From an uncultured Alphaproteobacteria bacterium (lineage in GTDB: Bacteria; Pseudomonadota; Alphaproteobacteria; RF32; CAG-239): a DNA stretch of 64,000 nucleotides. The translations under genes were made by a program, and so were the position numbers. The notes under the pieces are model-generated. The model ran no database searches and was not told where the DNA came from. It saw nothing but the letters and a program-made list of their open reading frames with translations. Below are positions 1 to 8,808 of the stretch, piece after piece; position 1 is the stretch's first letter; each line of letters starts with the position of its first letter. The stretch is from assembly GCA_949493535.1 (NCBI GenBank), contig CASZWJ010000002.1, positions 1 through 64,000 of the forward strand. Reading direction: 5' to 3'.

Positions 1-252
1 TGATACACCTCTCACAGAAGAATAGGGAATTAGAGCCCTCTAATATCAATGATAAGCGTTTTTTTTTTTTTGCAACCGAAAAATGCAAAAGAGATAAATT
101 ATCATATTTTTGTAATCATTTGGATTTAAAGGAAAAAATGGCGGAGGGGTGAAGGTTCGTTGGAGCATGCGGCGGCTTTTATTGCCGGATTTAGAGAGAA
201 AATTTGAGTAAGTGAGAGAGGTCCGTTTCTTGATTGCAGCTGAAAACCAGCA
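1..252. other. Gene-free stretch downstream of topA
   Basis: No convincing coding region is visible. The stretch holds a 7-bp inverted repeat near 32-47 (ATTAGAG/CTCTAAT), a run of 13 T at 59-71 and AG-rich DNA. The one minus-strand reading frame crossing it is low-complexity, resembles no known protein and runs into the topA terminator, so it is not called. Confidence 0.5.
51..88. repeat. Dispersed T-tract repeat, copy 1
   Basis: The pattern ATAAGYGT followed by a long T run and GCAACCSAAAAATG occurs here and again near 60888-60924. Both copies lie beyond the 3' end of a minus-strand gene that has its own hairpin terminator. The T run could end plus-strand transcription arriving from outside. 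The function is unknown. Confidence 0.4.
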
Positions 253-279
253 TAAAAAAAGCCCCTCTTTTGAGGGGCG
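253..279 (-). terminator. Rho-independent terminator of topA
   Basis: The 7-bp stem GCCCCTC/GAGGGGC (261-267 with 272-278) has a 4-nt loop and is followed on the minus strand by a U run (A tract at 253-260). It sits just past the topA stop codon. Confidence 0.85.
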
Positions 280-283
280 GAAG

Positions 284-2737
284 TTATTTCTTGGCTTCAA
301 TAATTTTTAGCGCATCGTCTAATGTCAATTCCTTGTCCTTATATTCTTTAGGAATAGCATAATTGTTTTTGCCCCATTTGATATAAGGACCGTAGCGTCC
401 GCTGTTTAACGTGATGTCTTTTTTGTCTTTTGGGTGGACGCCCAGAGATTTTCCGGCAGGGCGTTCTGCGACGCCTTTTAAGATTTCTTCAGCGCGTTCC
501 AAAGTAATATTAAAGATATTATCAGCTCCGGTCAGTGATTTTGACTTGTTTCCCTGTTTGATATAAGGGCCGAATTTTCCGACGTTGACTTCAATGTCAT
601 TGCCGAGTTTTTTGGGCAGGCTCAACAAAGTCGAAGCTTGTTCAAAAGTGATTTCTTCCGGACTGATGTTACGGGGCAAGGCTGAGCGTTTCGGTTTTTC
701 GGTTAAAGCGGTAGCATCTTCTCCAAGCTGAACATAAAAACCGTAAGGCCCTTTTTTGAGGTATACCTTCAGACCGCTCATTTCTCCCAAAACTTTGTCT
801 TCAGGATTAGGAGCGCGCGGCGTGTCGCCGGCGGCTTCTTCCATTGCATCAGTCAAAGGTTTGGTATATTTGCATTCAGGATAATCTGAGCAGCCGATAA
901 AAGCGCCGAATTTTCCGAGTTTGATACTCAGGCGCCCTTTGCCGCATTCGGGGCAGATACGCGGATCTGTTCCGTCTTCGCGCGGCGGAAACAGGTGATA
1001 AGACAGAACTTCGTCAATCTTGTCGATAACCTCGCTGATTTGCAACGGCTGGACGGCGGAAATGTTTTTAATGAATTTTGCCCAGAAACCGGACAAGAGT
1101 TTTTTCCATTCCATTTCTCCGGCGGAAACATCATCCAAAAATTCTTCCAGCTGAGCGGTGAAATCATATTCGACATATTTTTTGAAATAGTTTTCCAGAA
1201 ATACGGTTACGATACGGCCGCGGTCTTCGGGGATGAAGCGCAGTTTTTCGACACGGACATATTTTCTTTCCTGTAAAACGGAAATAATGCTGGCGTAAGT
1301 TGACGGACGGCCGATGCCCAGTTCTTCAAGCTTTTTAACCAAACTTGCTTCGGTAAAACGCGGCGGCGGCGTGGTGAAATGCTGTTCAGGCGTGATTTCG
1401 CCTTTATCAACTTTTTCGCCTTCGCTGACGTTTGGCAAAATGCGGTTTTCATCGTCATCGTCACTGTCGTCTTTGCTTTCCTGATAAAGCTTTAAGAAAC
1501 CGTCAAAATCAATAACCTGTCCGTTGGCACGCAAAACAATCTTGTTGTCTTCAGAGGTTGCGTCAATGACGACCTTGTCCAAAACGGCAGGGTTCATCTG
1601 GCAGGCAACCGTGCGTTTCCAAATCAGTTCATAAAGCTTGTGGGCATCTGAATCCAATTTTGCTTCCAGTTTTTTAGGCGTATCGGAAATATGAGCCGGA
1701 CGAATAGCCTCGTGCGCTTCCTGCGCGTTTTTGGATTTGGTTTTATATTCTTTGGCCGTTTTGGGCAGATAAGCCTCGCCGAAATATTTGACAATAGCTT
1801 CGCGGCAGGCGGCAATCGCTTCTTGTGAGAGGTTGACCGCGTCGGTACGCATATAGGTAATCAAACCGTCTTCGTACAGCTTTTGAGCCACTTGCATTGT
1901 TTTCTTCGCGCTGAATCTTAACTTTCTGGCAGCTTCCTGTTGCAGGGTCGAGGTTGTGAACGGCGGAGAGGGATAACGGTTGGCTTTTTTGCGTTCGACA
2001 TTGGAGATTGCAAAATTCTGCGCTTCAATCTTAGCTTTAGCTTCAAGTGCTTTGGCTTCTGAATTTAAATCAAATTTTTCAAGCTTGCTGCCGTCTAAGG
2101 TGATTAATCTGGTTTTGATAACAGCTTTGGAAGCGGTAAATAACTCGGCATCAATTGTCCAATATTCTTCGCTTTTGAATTTTTCTATTTCAGTTTCGCG
2201 GTCGCAGATTAAACGCAGAGCAACGGACTGGACGCGTCCGGCGGATTTTGAACCGGGGAGTTTGCGCCAGAGAACCGGAGATAACGTAAAACCCACCAGA
2301 TAATCAAGCGCACGGCGGGCCATATAAGCGGAAACGAGGTTGTCGTCAATCGTGCGAGGGTTATTGATAGCTTCCGTTACCGCATTTTTTGTGATTTCGT
2401 GAAAGACGACGCGTTCGATTTTTTTGCCGGCGATTTTCTTGCGGGCAGTCAGTTCTTCCAAAATATGCCATGCGATTGCTTCTCCTTCTCTATCCGGGTC
2501 GGATGCGAGGATGAGCGTATCGGCGTCTTTAACGGCAGAGATGATGTCTTTTAAGCGTTTTTGACCGCCTTGGCTGAGTTCCCATGTCATGGCAAAGTCT
2601 TGATCCGGCAAAACGGAACCGTCTTTGCTCGGCAAATCGCGGATATGTCCGAAACTGGCCAGAACATTGTAGTCTTTGCCCAAATATTTATTGATTGTTT
2701 TGGCTTTGGCCGGAGACTCTACAATAACTAATTTCAT
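284..2737 (-). CDS. topA: DNA topoisomerase I
   Basis: Type IA topoisomerase that relaxes negative supercoils by single-strand passage through a 5'-phosphotyrosine link. The N-terminal Toprim domain opens with LVIVESPAKAKTI and carries DPDREGEA at about residues 81-88. SAGRVQSVALR lies near 165-175 and the active tyrosine is in LITYMRTDA (about Y295). The C-terminal part has one four-cysteine zinc-ribbon unit (CPEC...CSDYPEC), followed by repeats of the GKFGPYIKQG / GRYGPYIKWG type. The 817-residue length is normal for alphaproteobacteria. It is the last gene of a minus-strand dprA-topA pair with a 20-bp gap and is followed by a strong terminator. Confidence 0.97.
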   Translation of the reverse strand: MKLVIVESPAKAKTINKYLGKDYNVLASFGHIRDLPSKDGSVLPDQDFAMTWELSQGGQKRLKDIISAVKDADTLILASDPDREGEAIAWHILEELTARKKIAGKKIERVVFHEITKNAVTEAINNPRTIDDNLVSAYMARRALDYLVGFTLSPVLWRKLPGSKSAGRVQSVALRLICDRETEIEKFKSEEYWTIDAELFTASKAVIKTRLITLDGSKLEKFDLNSEAKALEAKAKIEAQNFAISNVERKKANRYPSPPFTTSTLQQEAARKLRFSAKKTMQVAQKLYEDGLITYMRTDAVNLSQEAIAACREAIVKYFGEAYLPKTAKEYKTKSKNAQEAHEAIRPAHISDTPKKLEAKLDSDAHKLYELIWKRTVACQMNPAVLDKVVIDATSEDNKIVLRANGQVIDFDGFLKLYQESKDDSDDDDENRILPNVSEGEKVDKGEITPEQHFTTPPPRFTEASLVKKLEELGIGRPSTYASIISVLQERKYVRVEKLRFIPEDRGRIVTVFLENYFKKYVEYDFTAQLEEFLDDVSAGEMEWKKLLSGFWAKFIKNISAVQPLQISEVIDKIDEVLSYHLFPPREDGTDPRICPECGKGRLSIKLGKFGAFIGCSDYPECKYTKPLTDAMEEAAGDTPRAPNPEDKVLGEMSGLKVYLKKGPYGFYVQLGEDATALTEKPKRSALPRNISPEEITFEQASTLLSLPKKLGNDIEVNVGKFGPYIKQGNKSKSLTGADNIFNITLERAEEILKGVAERPAGKSLGVHPKDKKDITLNSGRYGPYIKWGKNNYAIPKEYKDKELTLDDALKIIEAKK

Positions 2738-2757
2738 ATTCTAAACCCTACATCTGA

Positions 2758-3867
2758 CTATTTTATTAAGGCGACTTTATTGCCGGCCTGACGTTCTATT
2801 CTGCCGCTGAGTTCCAGTTCCAGAAGTTCTAAGGAGACTTCGGAAGCGCTCAGGCCGCTGGCTCTTATCAGCTCATCGACATATACGCCTTCGCGGTTTA
2901 TATATTCCAGCAGCGGCGCTTTTTCACCGGAAGGGGCGGCGTCAGGTTGTGACATTTGTGGAATATCGGCATTTTTTTGCAAATTGTCAACATATTGTAT
3001 GATTTGTTTTTGATTATTCAGCCGCAAGACCTCTAAAATGTCTTCGGCATTTTCGACCAAAACGGCGCCGTCCTTTATTAATTTGTTGGGACCGAGCGCT
3101 CTGGAATCTTGTGGAGAACCCGGTATGGCAAAAATATCTTTGCCTTGTTCCAAAGCCAGTCTGGCCGTTATTAAAGAGCCGGAATGCAGGGTTGCCTCGA
3201 CAACCAGCGTTCCCAAAGACAAAGCCGAAACAATACGGTTACGGCGCGGGAAATTGCTGCTTTGGGCTTCGGTGCCGAGCGGAAATTCGGAAATAATGAC
3301 GCCGTTTTCGAGAATCTGCTGATACAGCGTTTTATTTTCTGCCGGATAAACAACGTCAACGCCGGTGCCGAGAACGGCCAAAGTTTCGCCTTTTTGATTT
3401 TTTGCATACATGGCGCCTTTATGGGCGGCGGAATCAATGCCGCGTGCCATGCCGGAGACAACCAAAATCCCCGAATTGGTTAAGTCATAAGCAATGCGGG
3501 AAGCGGTTTTACGCCCGTTGATTGAGGCATTTCTGGCGCCGACGATTGACAAAGACAGCGGGTTTTGCAAAATCTGCGGGTTTCCGGCGGCATAAAGAAC
3601 CGGCGGGGCGTCTTCAATATGTTTGAGACTCTCGGGGTATAACGGCGAGAGCCTTGTGATGATTTGGATGTTTTGCCTTTGCGCTTTTTCTATCTCGCGT
3701 TTGGCATTATCGCGCGGAAAGATTTTATATTTCGGAAATTTGGGCAGTTCAGCCAGAGCGGCTGCGGCATCTTTGTAGATGTCCAACAATTTATAAAATG
3801 TTATCGGACCGACATTTTCGGAATTAATCAGTTGAATCCAGTCCGCCAGCTGCTCTGTTGTCTGCAT
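2758..3867 (-). CDS. dprA: DNA-processing protein A (DprA/Smf)
   Basis: DprA binds incoming single-stranded DNA and loads RecA during natural transformation. The central Rossmann-like domain is clear: SIVGARNASINGRKTA, then VVSGMARGIDSAAHKGA and LAVLGTGVDVVYPAEN. The last ~60 residues look like the winged-helix DprA C-terminal domain (YVDELIRASGLSASEVS). The start ATG directly abuts the plsY stop codon, with AAGAAAAGAA as ribosome binding site, so the two are cotranscribed. A comEC homologue at 20.2 kb makes natural competence plausible, although no other competence genes are present here. Confidence 0.96.
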   Translation of the reverse strand: MQTTEQLADWIQLINSENVGPITFYKLLDIYKDAAAALAELPKFPKYKIFPRDNAKREIEKAQRQNIQIITRLSPLYPESLKHIEDAPPVLYAAGNPQILQNPLSLSIVGARNASINGRKTASRIAYDLTNSGILVVSGMARGIDSAAHKGAMYAKNQKGETLAVLGTGVDVVYPAENKTLYQQILENGVIISEFPLGTEAQSSNFPRRNRIVSALSLGTLVVEATLHSGSLITARLALEQGKDIFAIPGSPQDSRALGPNKLIKDGAVLVENAEDILEVLRLNNQKQIIQYVDNLQKNADIPQMSQPDAAPSGEKAPLLEYINREGVYVDELIRASGLSASEVSLELLELELSGRIERQAGNKVALIK

Positions 3868-4521
3868 TTATTTCTTTTCTTCTTTCTTCTTAAACGTGAT
3901 TTTGCTTTCCTGCCCTTTGATTAAGCGGGCAATATTGGCATGGTGGCGGGCTAATACCAAAATGGCAAGCGCCGTATAAAAAATACTGTAAACAGGCGTT
4001 GCCAAAAAGAAAGCGTATACCGGAACCAAAACGGCAGCGGTGATTGCAGACAAAGAAGAATAGCGCGTTGCAAAAGCCATAATCAGCCATGTAGCCAGGG
4101 CGAGCAGGGCAACAAGCCAGTTTGTGGCGAGCAGAAAACCGAAGGTTGAGGCCACGCCTTTGCCGCCTTTAAATTTGAGCCAGACGGGGAAATTATGCCC
4201 CAGAACGCCGAATGTGCCGGCAATGAGTTCGGCCATTACGTTTACCGTAGTCGGTATGCCGAAAAACTCAAACGGAACCGCTGCGGTCAATTTATAAGCA
4301 AGGTAAGCCGCAAAGCCCGCTTTAGAGGCATCAAGGATAATTGTCAGCAAAGCCAAATCTTTTCTGCCGGTACGCAAAACATTGGTAGCGCCGATGTTGC
4401 CTGAGCCGATTTTGCGGATATCGCCGCAGCCGGCCAAGCGCGTTAAAACCAAACCGAAAGGAATAGAACCCAACAGATAGCCGCAAACGGCGGCAATTAA
4501 AAAGACGATTGTAACAGTCAT
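3868..4521 (-). CDS. plsY: Glycerol-3-phosphate acyltransferase PlsY
   Basis: Integral inner-membrane acyltransferase that transfers the acyl group of acyl-phosphate to glycerol-3-phosphate, the first step of phospholipid synthesis. The family motifs are present: YLLGSIPFG in the first membrane segment, GSGNIGATNVLR, then GHNFPVWLKFKGGKGVAST. About five to six hydrophobic segments are visible, and the tail is lysine-rich. I chose the ATG at 4521 because it places the first membrane helix close to the N-terminus as usual. In-frame starts at 4533 (ATG) and 4569 (TTG) are possible, and none has a good Shine-Dalgarno sequence. First gene of plsY-dprA-topA. Confidence 0.93.
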   Translation of the reverse strand: MTVTIVFLIAAVCGYLLGSIPFGLVLTRLAGCGDIRKIGSGNIGATNVLRTGRKDLALLTIILDASKAGFAAYLAYKLTAAVPFEFFGIPTTVNVMAELIAGTFGVLGHNFPVWLKFKGGKGVASTFGFLLATNWLVALLALATWLIMAFATRYSSLSAITAAVLVPVYAFFLATPVYSIFYTALAILVLARHHANIARLIKGQESKITFKKKEEKK

Positions 4522-4651
4522 GTCAAAAACCATAAAATATATTGAAACTGCTTTAAGTATTAAACTCAAGACATTAATCTTTCAACTTTAATTTTTATGT
4601 GTTGTGCAAAGCGGGCGGCGTTTTTTTTATGGCAAAAGTGGAAAAATATAG

Positions 4652-4679
4652 GTGACAAAGCAATTAAATCAGATATTAT
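4652..4679 (+). promoter_or_regulatory. Candidate sigma-70 promoter for pyrH operon
   Basis: GTGACA (4652-4657) and TATTAT (4674-4679) are separated by 16 bp, about 28 bp before the pyrH start in the divergent plsY/pyrH gap. The call rests on consensus similarity only. Confidence 0.35.
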
Positions 4680-4706
4680 TGGAAAAAATTGTAAAGGATT
4701 AGCGCT

Positions 4707-5426
4707 ATGAAACCTGTCTATAAAAGGATTTTGCTGAAACTCTCCGGCGAAGGGCTGATGGGGGATAAGAGCTTTGGCATGTCTGCCGAAGTGATTGACA
4801 GCCTGGCCCGCCAAATCAAAGATGTCCGCAATGCAGGGGTTGAGGTTTGCGTAGTTGTCGGCGGCGGAAATATCTTTCGCGGCGCCAAGGAAGCCTCCAA
4901 AGGCATGAACCGCACGGTTGCCGATCATGTCGGCATGCTGGCGACGGTGATGAATGCTTTATATATACAGAATGCGTTGGAAAAAAACGGCGTGGAAGCG
5001 AGAGTTTTATCCGGGCTGAATATTCCTGAGGTCTGCGAGCATTATGTTTACCGCCGGGCGTTGCGCCATCTTGAAAAAGGCAGGGTTGTCATTTTTGCCG
5101 CCGGCACCGGAAATCCGTATTTTACGACAGATACCGGCGCGGCTCTCAGAGCTGCGGAAATGCAGTGCGACGCGATTTTGAAATCGACGCAAGTTGACGG
5201 CGTGTATGATGCTGATCCGAAAAAAAATCCCAATGCGCGCAAATATGAAGCCGTATCTTATGACGAAGTGATTGAAAAACAGTTGAAAGTTATGGATATT
5301 GCGGCTGTTGCGCTGGCAAAAGAAAATAATATTCCGGTGGTCGTTTTTGCCCAGAGCGGCGAAGAGGCTTTGGCTAATGCCGTTTCCGGAAAAGGAAGTT
5401 TTACGATAATAAAGCAAGAGGTATAA
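4707..5426 (+). CDS. pyrH: Uridylate kinase
   Basis: Phosphorylates UMP to UDP in pyrimidine nucleotide synthesis, and belongs to the amino-acid-kinase fold. Visible motifs are the N-terminal [14 protein letters not shown] loop and [10 protein letters not shown] near residues 50-60. The C-terminal nucleotide-binding segment contains [14 protein letters not shown]. The 239-residue length is standard. AAAGGA precedes the ATG. It heads the long plus-strand run pyrH-frr-uppS-cdsA-rseP-bamA-lpx, a conserved order in alphaproteobacteria, and frr follows after a 4-nt gap. Confidence 0.97.
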   Translation: MKPVYKRILLKLSGEGLMGDKSFGMSAEVIDSLARQIKDVRNAGVEVCVVVGGGNIFRGAKEASKGMNRTVADHVGMLATVMNALYIQNALEKNGVEARVLSGLNIPEVCEHYVYRRALRHLEKGRVVIFAAGTGNPYFTTDTGAALRAAEMQCDAILKSTQVDGVYDADPKKNPNARKYEAVSYDEVIEKQLKVMDIAAVALAKENNIPVVVFAQSGEEALANAVSGKGSFTIIKQEV

Positions 5427-5430
5427 ATTT

Positions 5431-5994
5431 ATGGCTGATTATAACGATATTAAAAGTGATACAAAAACCCGTATGGAGAAAAGCTTTGAGGCTTTGAAAA
5501 ACGACTTTGGGGGCCTGCGTGCCGGCCGTGCCCACGCAAGTTTGCTGGACGGAATTATGGTTGAAGCTTATGGTTCTCCCGCTCCGTTGTCTCAAGTTGG
5601 CACTGTCAGCGTTCCCGATGCGCGTACCCTTTCTGTCAGCGTTTGGGACAAAGGCGTTGCCAAGGCTGTTGAAAAAGCCATCAGAGAATCTGATTTGGGG
5701 TTAAATCCGGTTTCTGACGGCCAGCTTATCCGCATTCCAATTCCGCCGTTGTCTGAAGAACGCCGTAAAGAATTGGTCAAAGTTGCCGGCAAATATTCCG
5801 AACAGGCAAAAATTGCCGTCCGCAATGTCCGCCGCGATGCTTTAGACGGAATTAAAAAACTGAAAAAGGACAACTCAATTTCAGAAGACGAAGAAAAGAA
5901 ATATGAGAATGAAATCCAGAAGCTGACTGATGAAACAATCAAAAGGATAGATGAAGAGTTGGCTCGCAAAGAGAAAGACATTCTCCAAGTTTGA
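5431..5994 (+). CDS. frr: Ribosome recycling factor
   Basis: RRF splits post-termination ribosomes together with EF-G. The 187-residue protein shows the usual opening ([22 protein letters not shown]), the central [25 protein letters not shown] segment (each a single run of the family consensus, shown here only in part) and a charged helical C-terminus. It lies 4 nt after pyrH. Its last codons form the left outer arm of a long inverted repeat that spans the gap to uppS. Confidence 0.97.
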   Translation: MADYNDIKSDTKTRMEKSFEALKNDFGGLRAGRAHASLLDGIMVEAYGSPAPLSQVGTVSVPDARTLSVSVWDKGVAKAVEKAIRESDLGLNPVSDGQLIRIPIPPLSEERRKELVKVAGKYSEQAKIAVRNVRRDALDGIKKLKKDNSISEDEEKKYENEIQKLTDETIKRIDEELARKEKDILQV

Positions 5995-6110
5995 TTTATG
6001 GGGAGACTAGAGCAGTTTTCTGCGGTCGCGAAAAATTCATGTACCTAAGTGTACACTAGAATTTTTCTTGCCTTGAAAACTACTCTATTCATCACCCTAA
6101 ATCAAACTTG
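5986..6110. repeat. Quasi-palindromic intergenic element 1 (frr-uppS)
   Basis: Outer arms CAAGTTTGATTTA (5986-5998, overlapping the frr stop) and TAAATCAAACTTG (6098-6110) are perfectly complementary over 13 bp. Inner arms AGAGCAGTTTT/AAAACTACTCT and GAAAAATTC/GAATTTTTC also pair. The centre is CATGTACCTAAGTGTACACT. RNA from it would fold into a very long hairpin. It is one of five such elements in the window. Confidence 0.8.
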
Positions 6111-6155
6111 TGGTTCAAAACCATAGATAATTAATAAAAAAACAGGTTTTTTAAG

Positions 6156-6869
6156 TTGAGTGAAGATAATAGTTTAGAGCATATTGCAATCATTATGGAC
6201 GGGAACGGGCGCTGGGCGAAAAAACGCGGGCTGCCCCGTTCTTTCGGGCATAAAAAAGGTGCCGAGGCAGTTAAGGAAATTTCCAAAGCGGCGGCAAATA
6301 TGGGGGTTAAATTTTTGACCCTTTATGCCTTTTCTACCGAAAACTGGAATCGGGATCCCGAAGAAGTAGCAACCTTGATGAATTTGCTGCGCCAATATTT
6401 GAAAAGCGATTTAAAAGAAATTCAGGACAATGGCGTTCGCATCTTGTTTATCGGCGAAAGGTCAATGCTGGATACCGATATTGTCGAAAGCATGAAAAAA
6501 ATTGAGGCAGATACGGCGGCTAATGATAAAATGACGCTGTGTATCGCCATCAGTTACGGCTCCCGTCAGGAAATAGTCAATGCTGCAAGGAAAATTGCCG
6601 CGCTTGCAAAAAGAGGGGATATTCAACCGGAAGATGTTGATAGTAAAATGTTTTCTGATATGCTCTATACAAAAGACATTCCCGATCCCGATTTGGTCAT
6701 CCGTACCAGCGGGGAAATGAGAATCAGCAATTATCTGTTGTGGCAGATAGCTTATGCCGAGTTTTTCTTTACTGAGGTTTTGTGGCCTGATTTTAATGAA
6801 AAGATTTTGGCAGATATTGTTAAAGACTTTAAAACCAGGGAGAGAAGATATGGCAAAGTCAAAAGTTAA
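6156..6869 (+). CDS. uppS: Isoprenyl transferase (undecaprenyl diphosphate synthase)
   Basis: Cis-prenyltransferase that makes the C55 lipid carrier precursor for peptidoglycan and LPS. IAIIMDGNGRWAKKRGLPR near residue 11 carries the catalytic Asp. RTSGEMRISNYLLWQIAYAE near the C-terminus is the diphosphate-binding and dimer-contact signature. The start is TTG: it gives MSEDNSLEHIAIIMDGNGRW with the usual short N-terminal lead, and the next ATG would remove the catalytic motif. The ribosome binding site is weak. The 3' end overlaps the cdsA start by 20 nt, which suggests translational coupling. Confidence 0.95.
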   Translation: MSEDNSLEHIAIIMDGNGRWAKKRGLPRSFGHKKGAEAVKEISKAAANMGVKFLTLYAFSTENWNRDPEEVATLMNLLRQYLKSDLKEIQDNGVRILFIGERSMLDTDIVESMKKIEADTAANDKMTLCIAISYGSRQEIVNAARKIAALAKRGDIQPEDVDSKMFSDMLYTKDIPDPDLVIRTSGEMRISNYLLWQIAYAEFFFTEVLWPDFNEKILADIVKDFKTRERRYGKVKS

Positions 6870-7638
6870 CTCTATTATTAAAAGGATTATAACTGCGCTT
6901 GTCTTAATTCCGGTTACAATCGGCGTTATGTATGCCGGCTTCCCTTATATTCAGATTATGATTTTGCTCTTTGGCGGCATGCTGGCTTGGGAATGGGCAA
7001 ATATGGTTCCGAACGCCAAAGCAAGCGTTTATGGCATTGCTTATGCTTTGAGTATGGCTGCGGCGGTTTTGTTCCCTTCCGTTATCGGTACTGCGATTGT
7101 CGTTTTTGGGGCTGCGGTTCTGGTTTGGTCTAAGGCTGCGGGAGAAGAACGCCGCGGTTTGTTGACGCTTGGCGTTTTGTATATTTCTGTCGGAATCGGT
7201 TCCTTAATCTGGCTTTATGAGACTGTCGGTTTCCTTGATACTTTGTGGTTTGTGCTGATGGTTTGGAGTGTTGACACCGGCGGTTATCTGTTCGGTTCTA
7301 CCTTAAAGGGGCCGAAACTGGCTCCGAAAATCAGCCCGAATAAAACATGGTCCGGCTTAATCGGCGGGATGCTTCTGGCAGTTTTGGCCAGCATGGCATA
7401 CAGCTATGCCGTTGCATCGCATGAAAATATTGCGTTTTATGCCGTATTGGGCGGTATCATAGCGGTCATTGCCCAGATTGGCGATTTGGTCGAATCTTAT
7501 ATCAAACGCACTTTAGGGATTAAAGATTCAAGCAATTTGATTCCCGGGCACGGCGGTGTTTTTGATCGGGTGGACGGATTGATTTTTGCTGCGCCTCTGG
7601 TCTTTTTGTTGTTCAAATACGGTGTTTCTTTTAATTAG
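6850..7638 (+). CDS. cdsA: Phosphatidate cytidylyltransferase
   Basis: Membrane enzyme that makes CDP-diacylglycerol from phosphatidate and CTP. About seven to eight hydrophobic segments are present. The C-terminal family signature reads YIKRTLGIKDSSN, then PGHGGVFDRVDG. I place the start at the ATG within the uppS 3' end, preceded by AGGGAGAGAAG, giving 262 residues. A longer frame from 6754 lies inside uppS and has no support. In most alphaproteobacteria dxr follows cdsA; here rseP comes directly after 17 nt. Confidence 0.96.
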   Translation: MAKSKVNSIIKRIITALVLIPVTIGVMYAGFPYIQIMILLFGGMLAWEWANMVPNAKASVYGIAYALSMAAAVLFPSVIGTAIVVFGAAVLVWSKAAGEERRGLLTLGVLYISVGIGSLIWLYETVGFLDTLWFVLMVWSVDTGGYLFGSTLKGPKLAPKISPNKTWSGLIGGMLLAVLASMAYSYAVASHENIAFYAVLGGIIAVIAQIGDLVESYIKRTLGIKDSSNLIPGHGGVFDRVDGLIFAAPLVFLLFKYGVSFN

Positions 7639-7655
7639 TAATACAGGTTCTTAAA

Positions 7656-8786
7656 ATGGATTGGTTTGTAAATATTGTTTATTATATTGTCCCGTTTATC
7701 GTTTTACTGGGAATTTTGGTTTTTGTGCATGAGTTTGGGCATTATATCGTAGCCAAACTTTCAGGTGTGCAGGTTGAGGCTTTTTCTATTGGTTTCGGCA
7801 AGCAGTTGTGGGGTTTTACCGACAAGTCAGGCACCCGTTGGAAAATCAGCGCTATTCCTTTGGGCGGATATTGCCAGTTTTTGGGAGACGGCGATGAGAC
7901 CAGTACGACTTCTGAAACAAAAGAGCTGACCGAAGAGCAAAAAAAACGCGCTTTTGCTTTCCAATCCCCATTTAAAAAGCTGCTGATTTCTCTGGCAGGG
8001 CCGGGAGCCAACTATTTATTCGCTGTTTTGATTTTTGCCAGCATTTTTTATTTTGTCGGCAAGGTAGATTTTCCGCCGGTTGTCGGTTCTGTTATTTCCG
8101 GCGGGGCTGCCGAGCAGGCGGGTATTAAGGTTAAAGACAGAATCTTGACAATCAACGGCGTTAAAATTGAAAATTTTGACGATATCCGCCGCGAGGTTGA
8201 ACTGAATACCAATGAGAAAGTGACTGTTGAATTAGAACGCGAAGGCAAAACAATGACGTTGTCTTTTCCTTTGAAAAAAGTTTCAATTGAACAGGAAAGC
8301 TCTTTGGATAAGCCGGACAGGCCGATGCTCGGCGTGCGTTCGATTAATGTTATTGAAGTTCAAAAACTCGATTTGAGCCTGTGGGAATCTCTCCGAGATG
8401 CCGTCAAAGAGACTTGGAGCATTACCGATGTTACCTTGCGCGGCGTCGGGCAGATGATTAGCGGCGAACGTGGTTCCGATGAAGTGGGCGGCATTATCCG
8501 AATCGCCGAAATGTCAGGTGATATTACGCGTGAACAAGGCGTTTTGAGTTTGTTTATCTTTATGGCTTTGTTATCGGTTAATCTCGGATTAATCAACTTA
8601 TTCCCCGTTCCGCTGCTCGATGGTGGACATGTTGTTATTTATCTGATAGAGATAGCAACGGGTCGGGAAATTAATGAAAAAATTAAAGACGGGCTGTTCA
8701 AGCTCGGTTTTGCCCTGCTGATTTCGCTGATGGTTTTTGCGACATGGAATGATGTGGTGCGTTTGGTTCACAGATGGTTTGCTTAA
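7656..8786 (+). CDS. rseP: Site-2 intramembrane metalloprotease RseP
   Basis: M50 family zinc protease that cuts membrane-embedded substrates such as anti-sigma factors and remnant signal peptides. The first membrane segment holds the HExxH zinc motif (VFVHEFGHYIVAK, residues about 23-35). A PDZ domain lies at about 130-210 (VVGSVISGGAAEQAGIK). The third zinc ligand is in LFPVPLLDGGHVV, followed by the last membrane segment. The 376-residue length fits. Its position between cdsA and bamA is the conserved one for envelope-stress and outer-membrane genes. Confidence 0.96.
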   Translation: MDWFVNIVYYIVPFIVLLGILVFVHEFGHYIVAKLSGVQVEAFSIGFGKQLWGFTDKSGTRWKISAIPLGGYCQFLGDGDETSTTSETKELTEEQKKRAFAFQSPFKKLLISLAGPGANYLFAVLIFASIFYFVGKVDFPPVVGSVISGGAAEQAGIKVKDRILTINGVKIENFDDIRREVELNTNEKVTVELEREGKTMTLSFPLKKVSIEQESSLDKPDRPMLGVRSINVIEVQKLDLSLWESLRDAVKETWSITDVTLRGVGQMISGERGSDEVGGIIRIAEMSGDITREQGVLSLFIFMALLSVNLGLINLFPVPLLDGGHVVIYLIEIATGREINEKIKDGLFKLGFALLISLMVFATWNDVVRLVHRWFA

Positions 8787-8808
8787 ATATTTTATAAGGA
8801 ATGTTCAA

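Noticed and set aside
46..300. Minus-strand reading frame of 84 codons before topA
   Set aside because: It is low-complexity, spans the topA terminator and a poly-T tract and has no ribosome binding site or family likeness.
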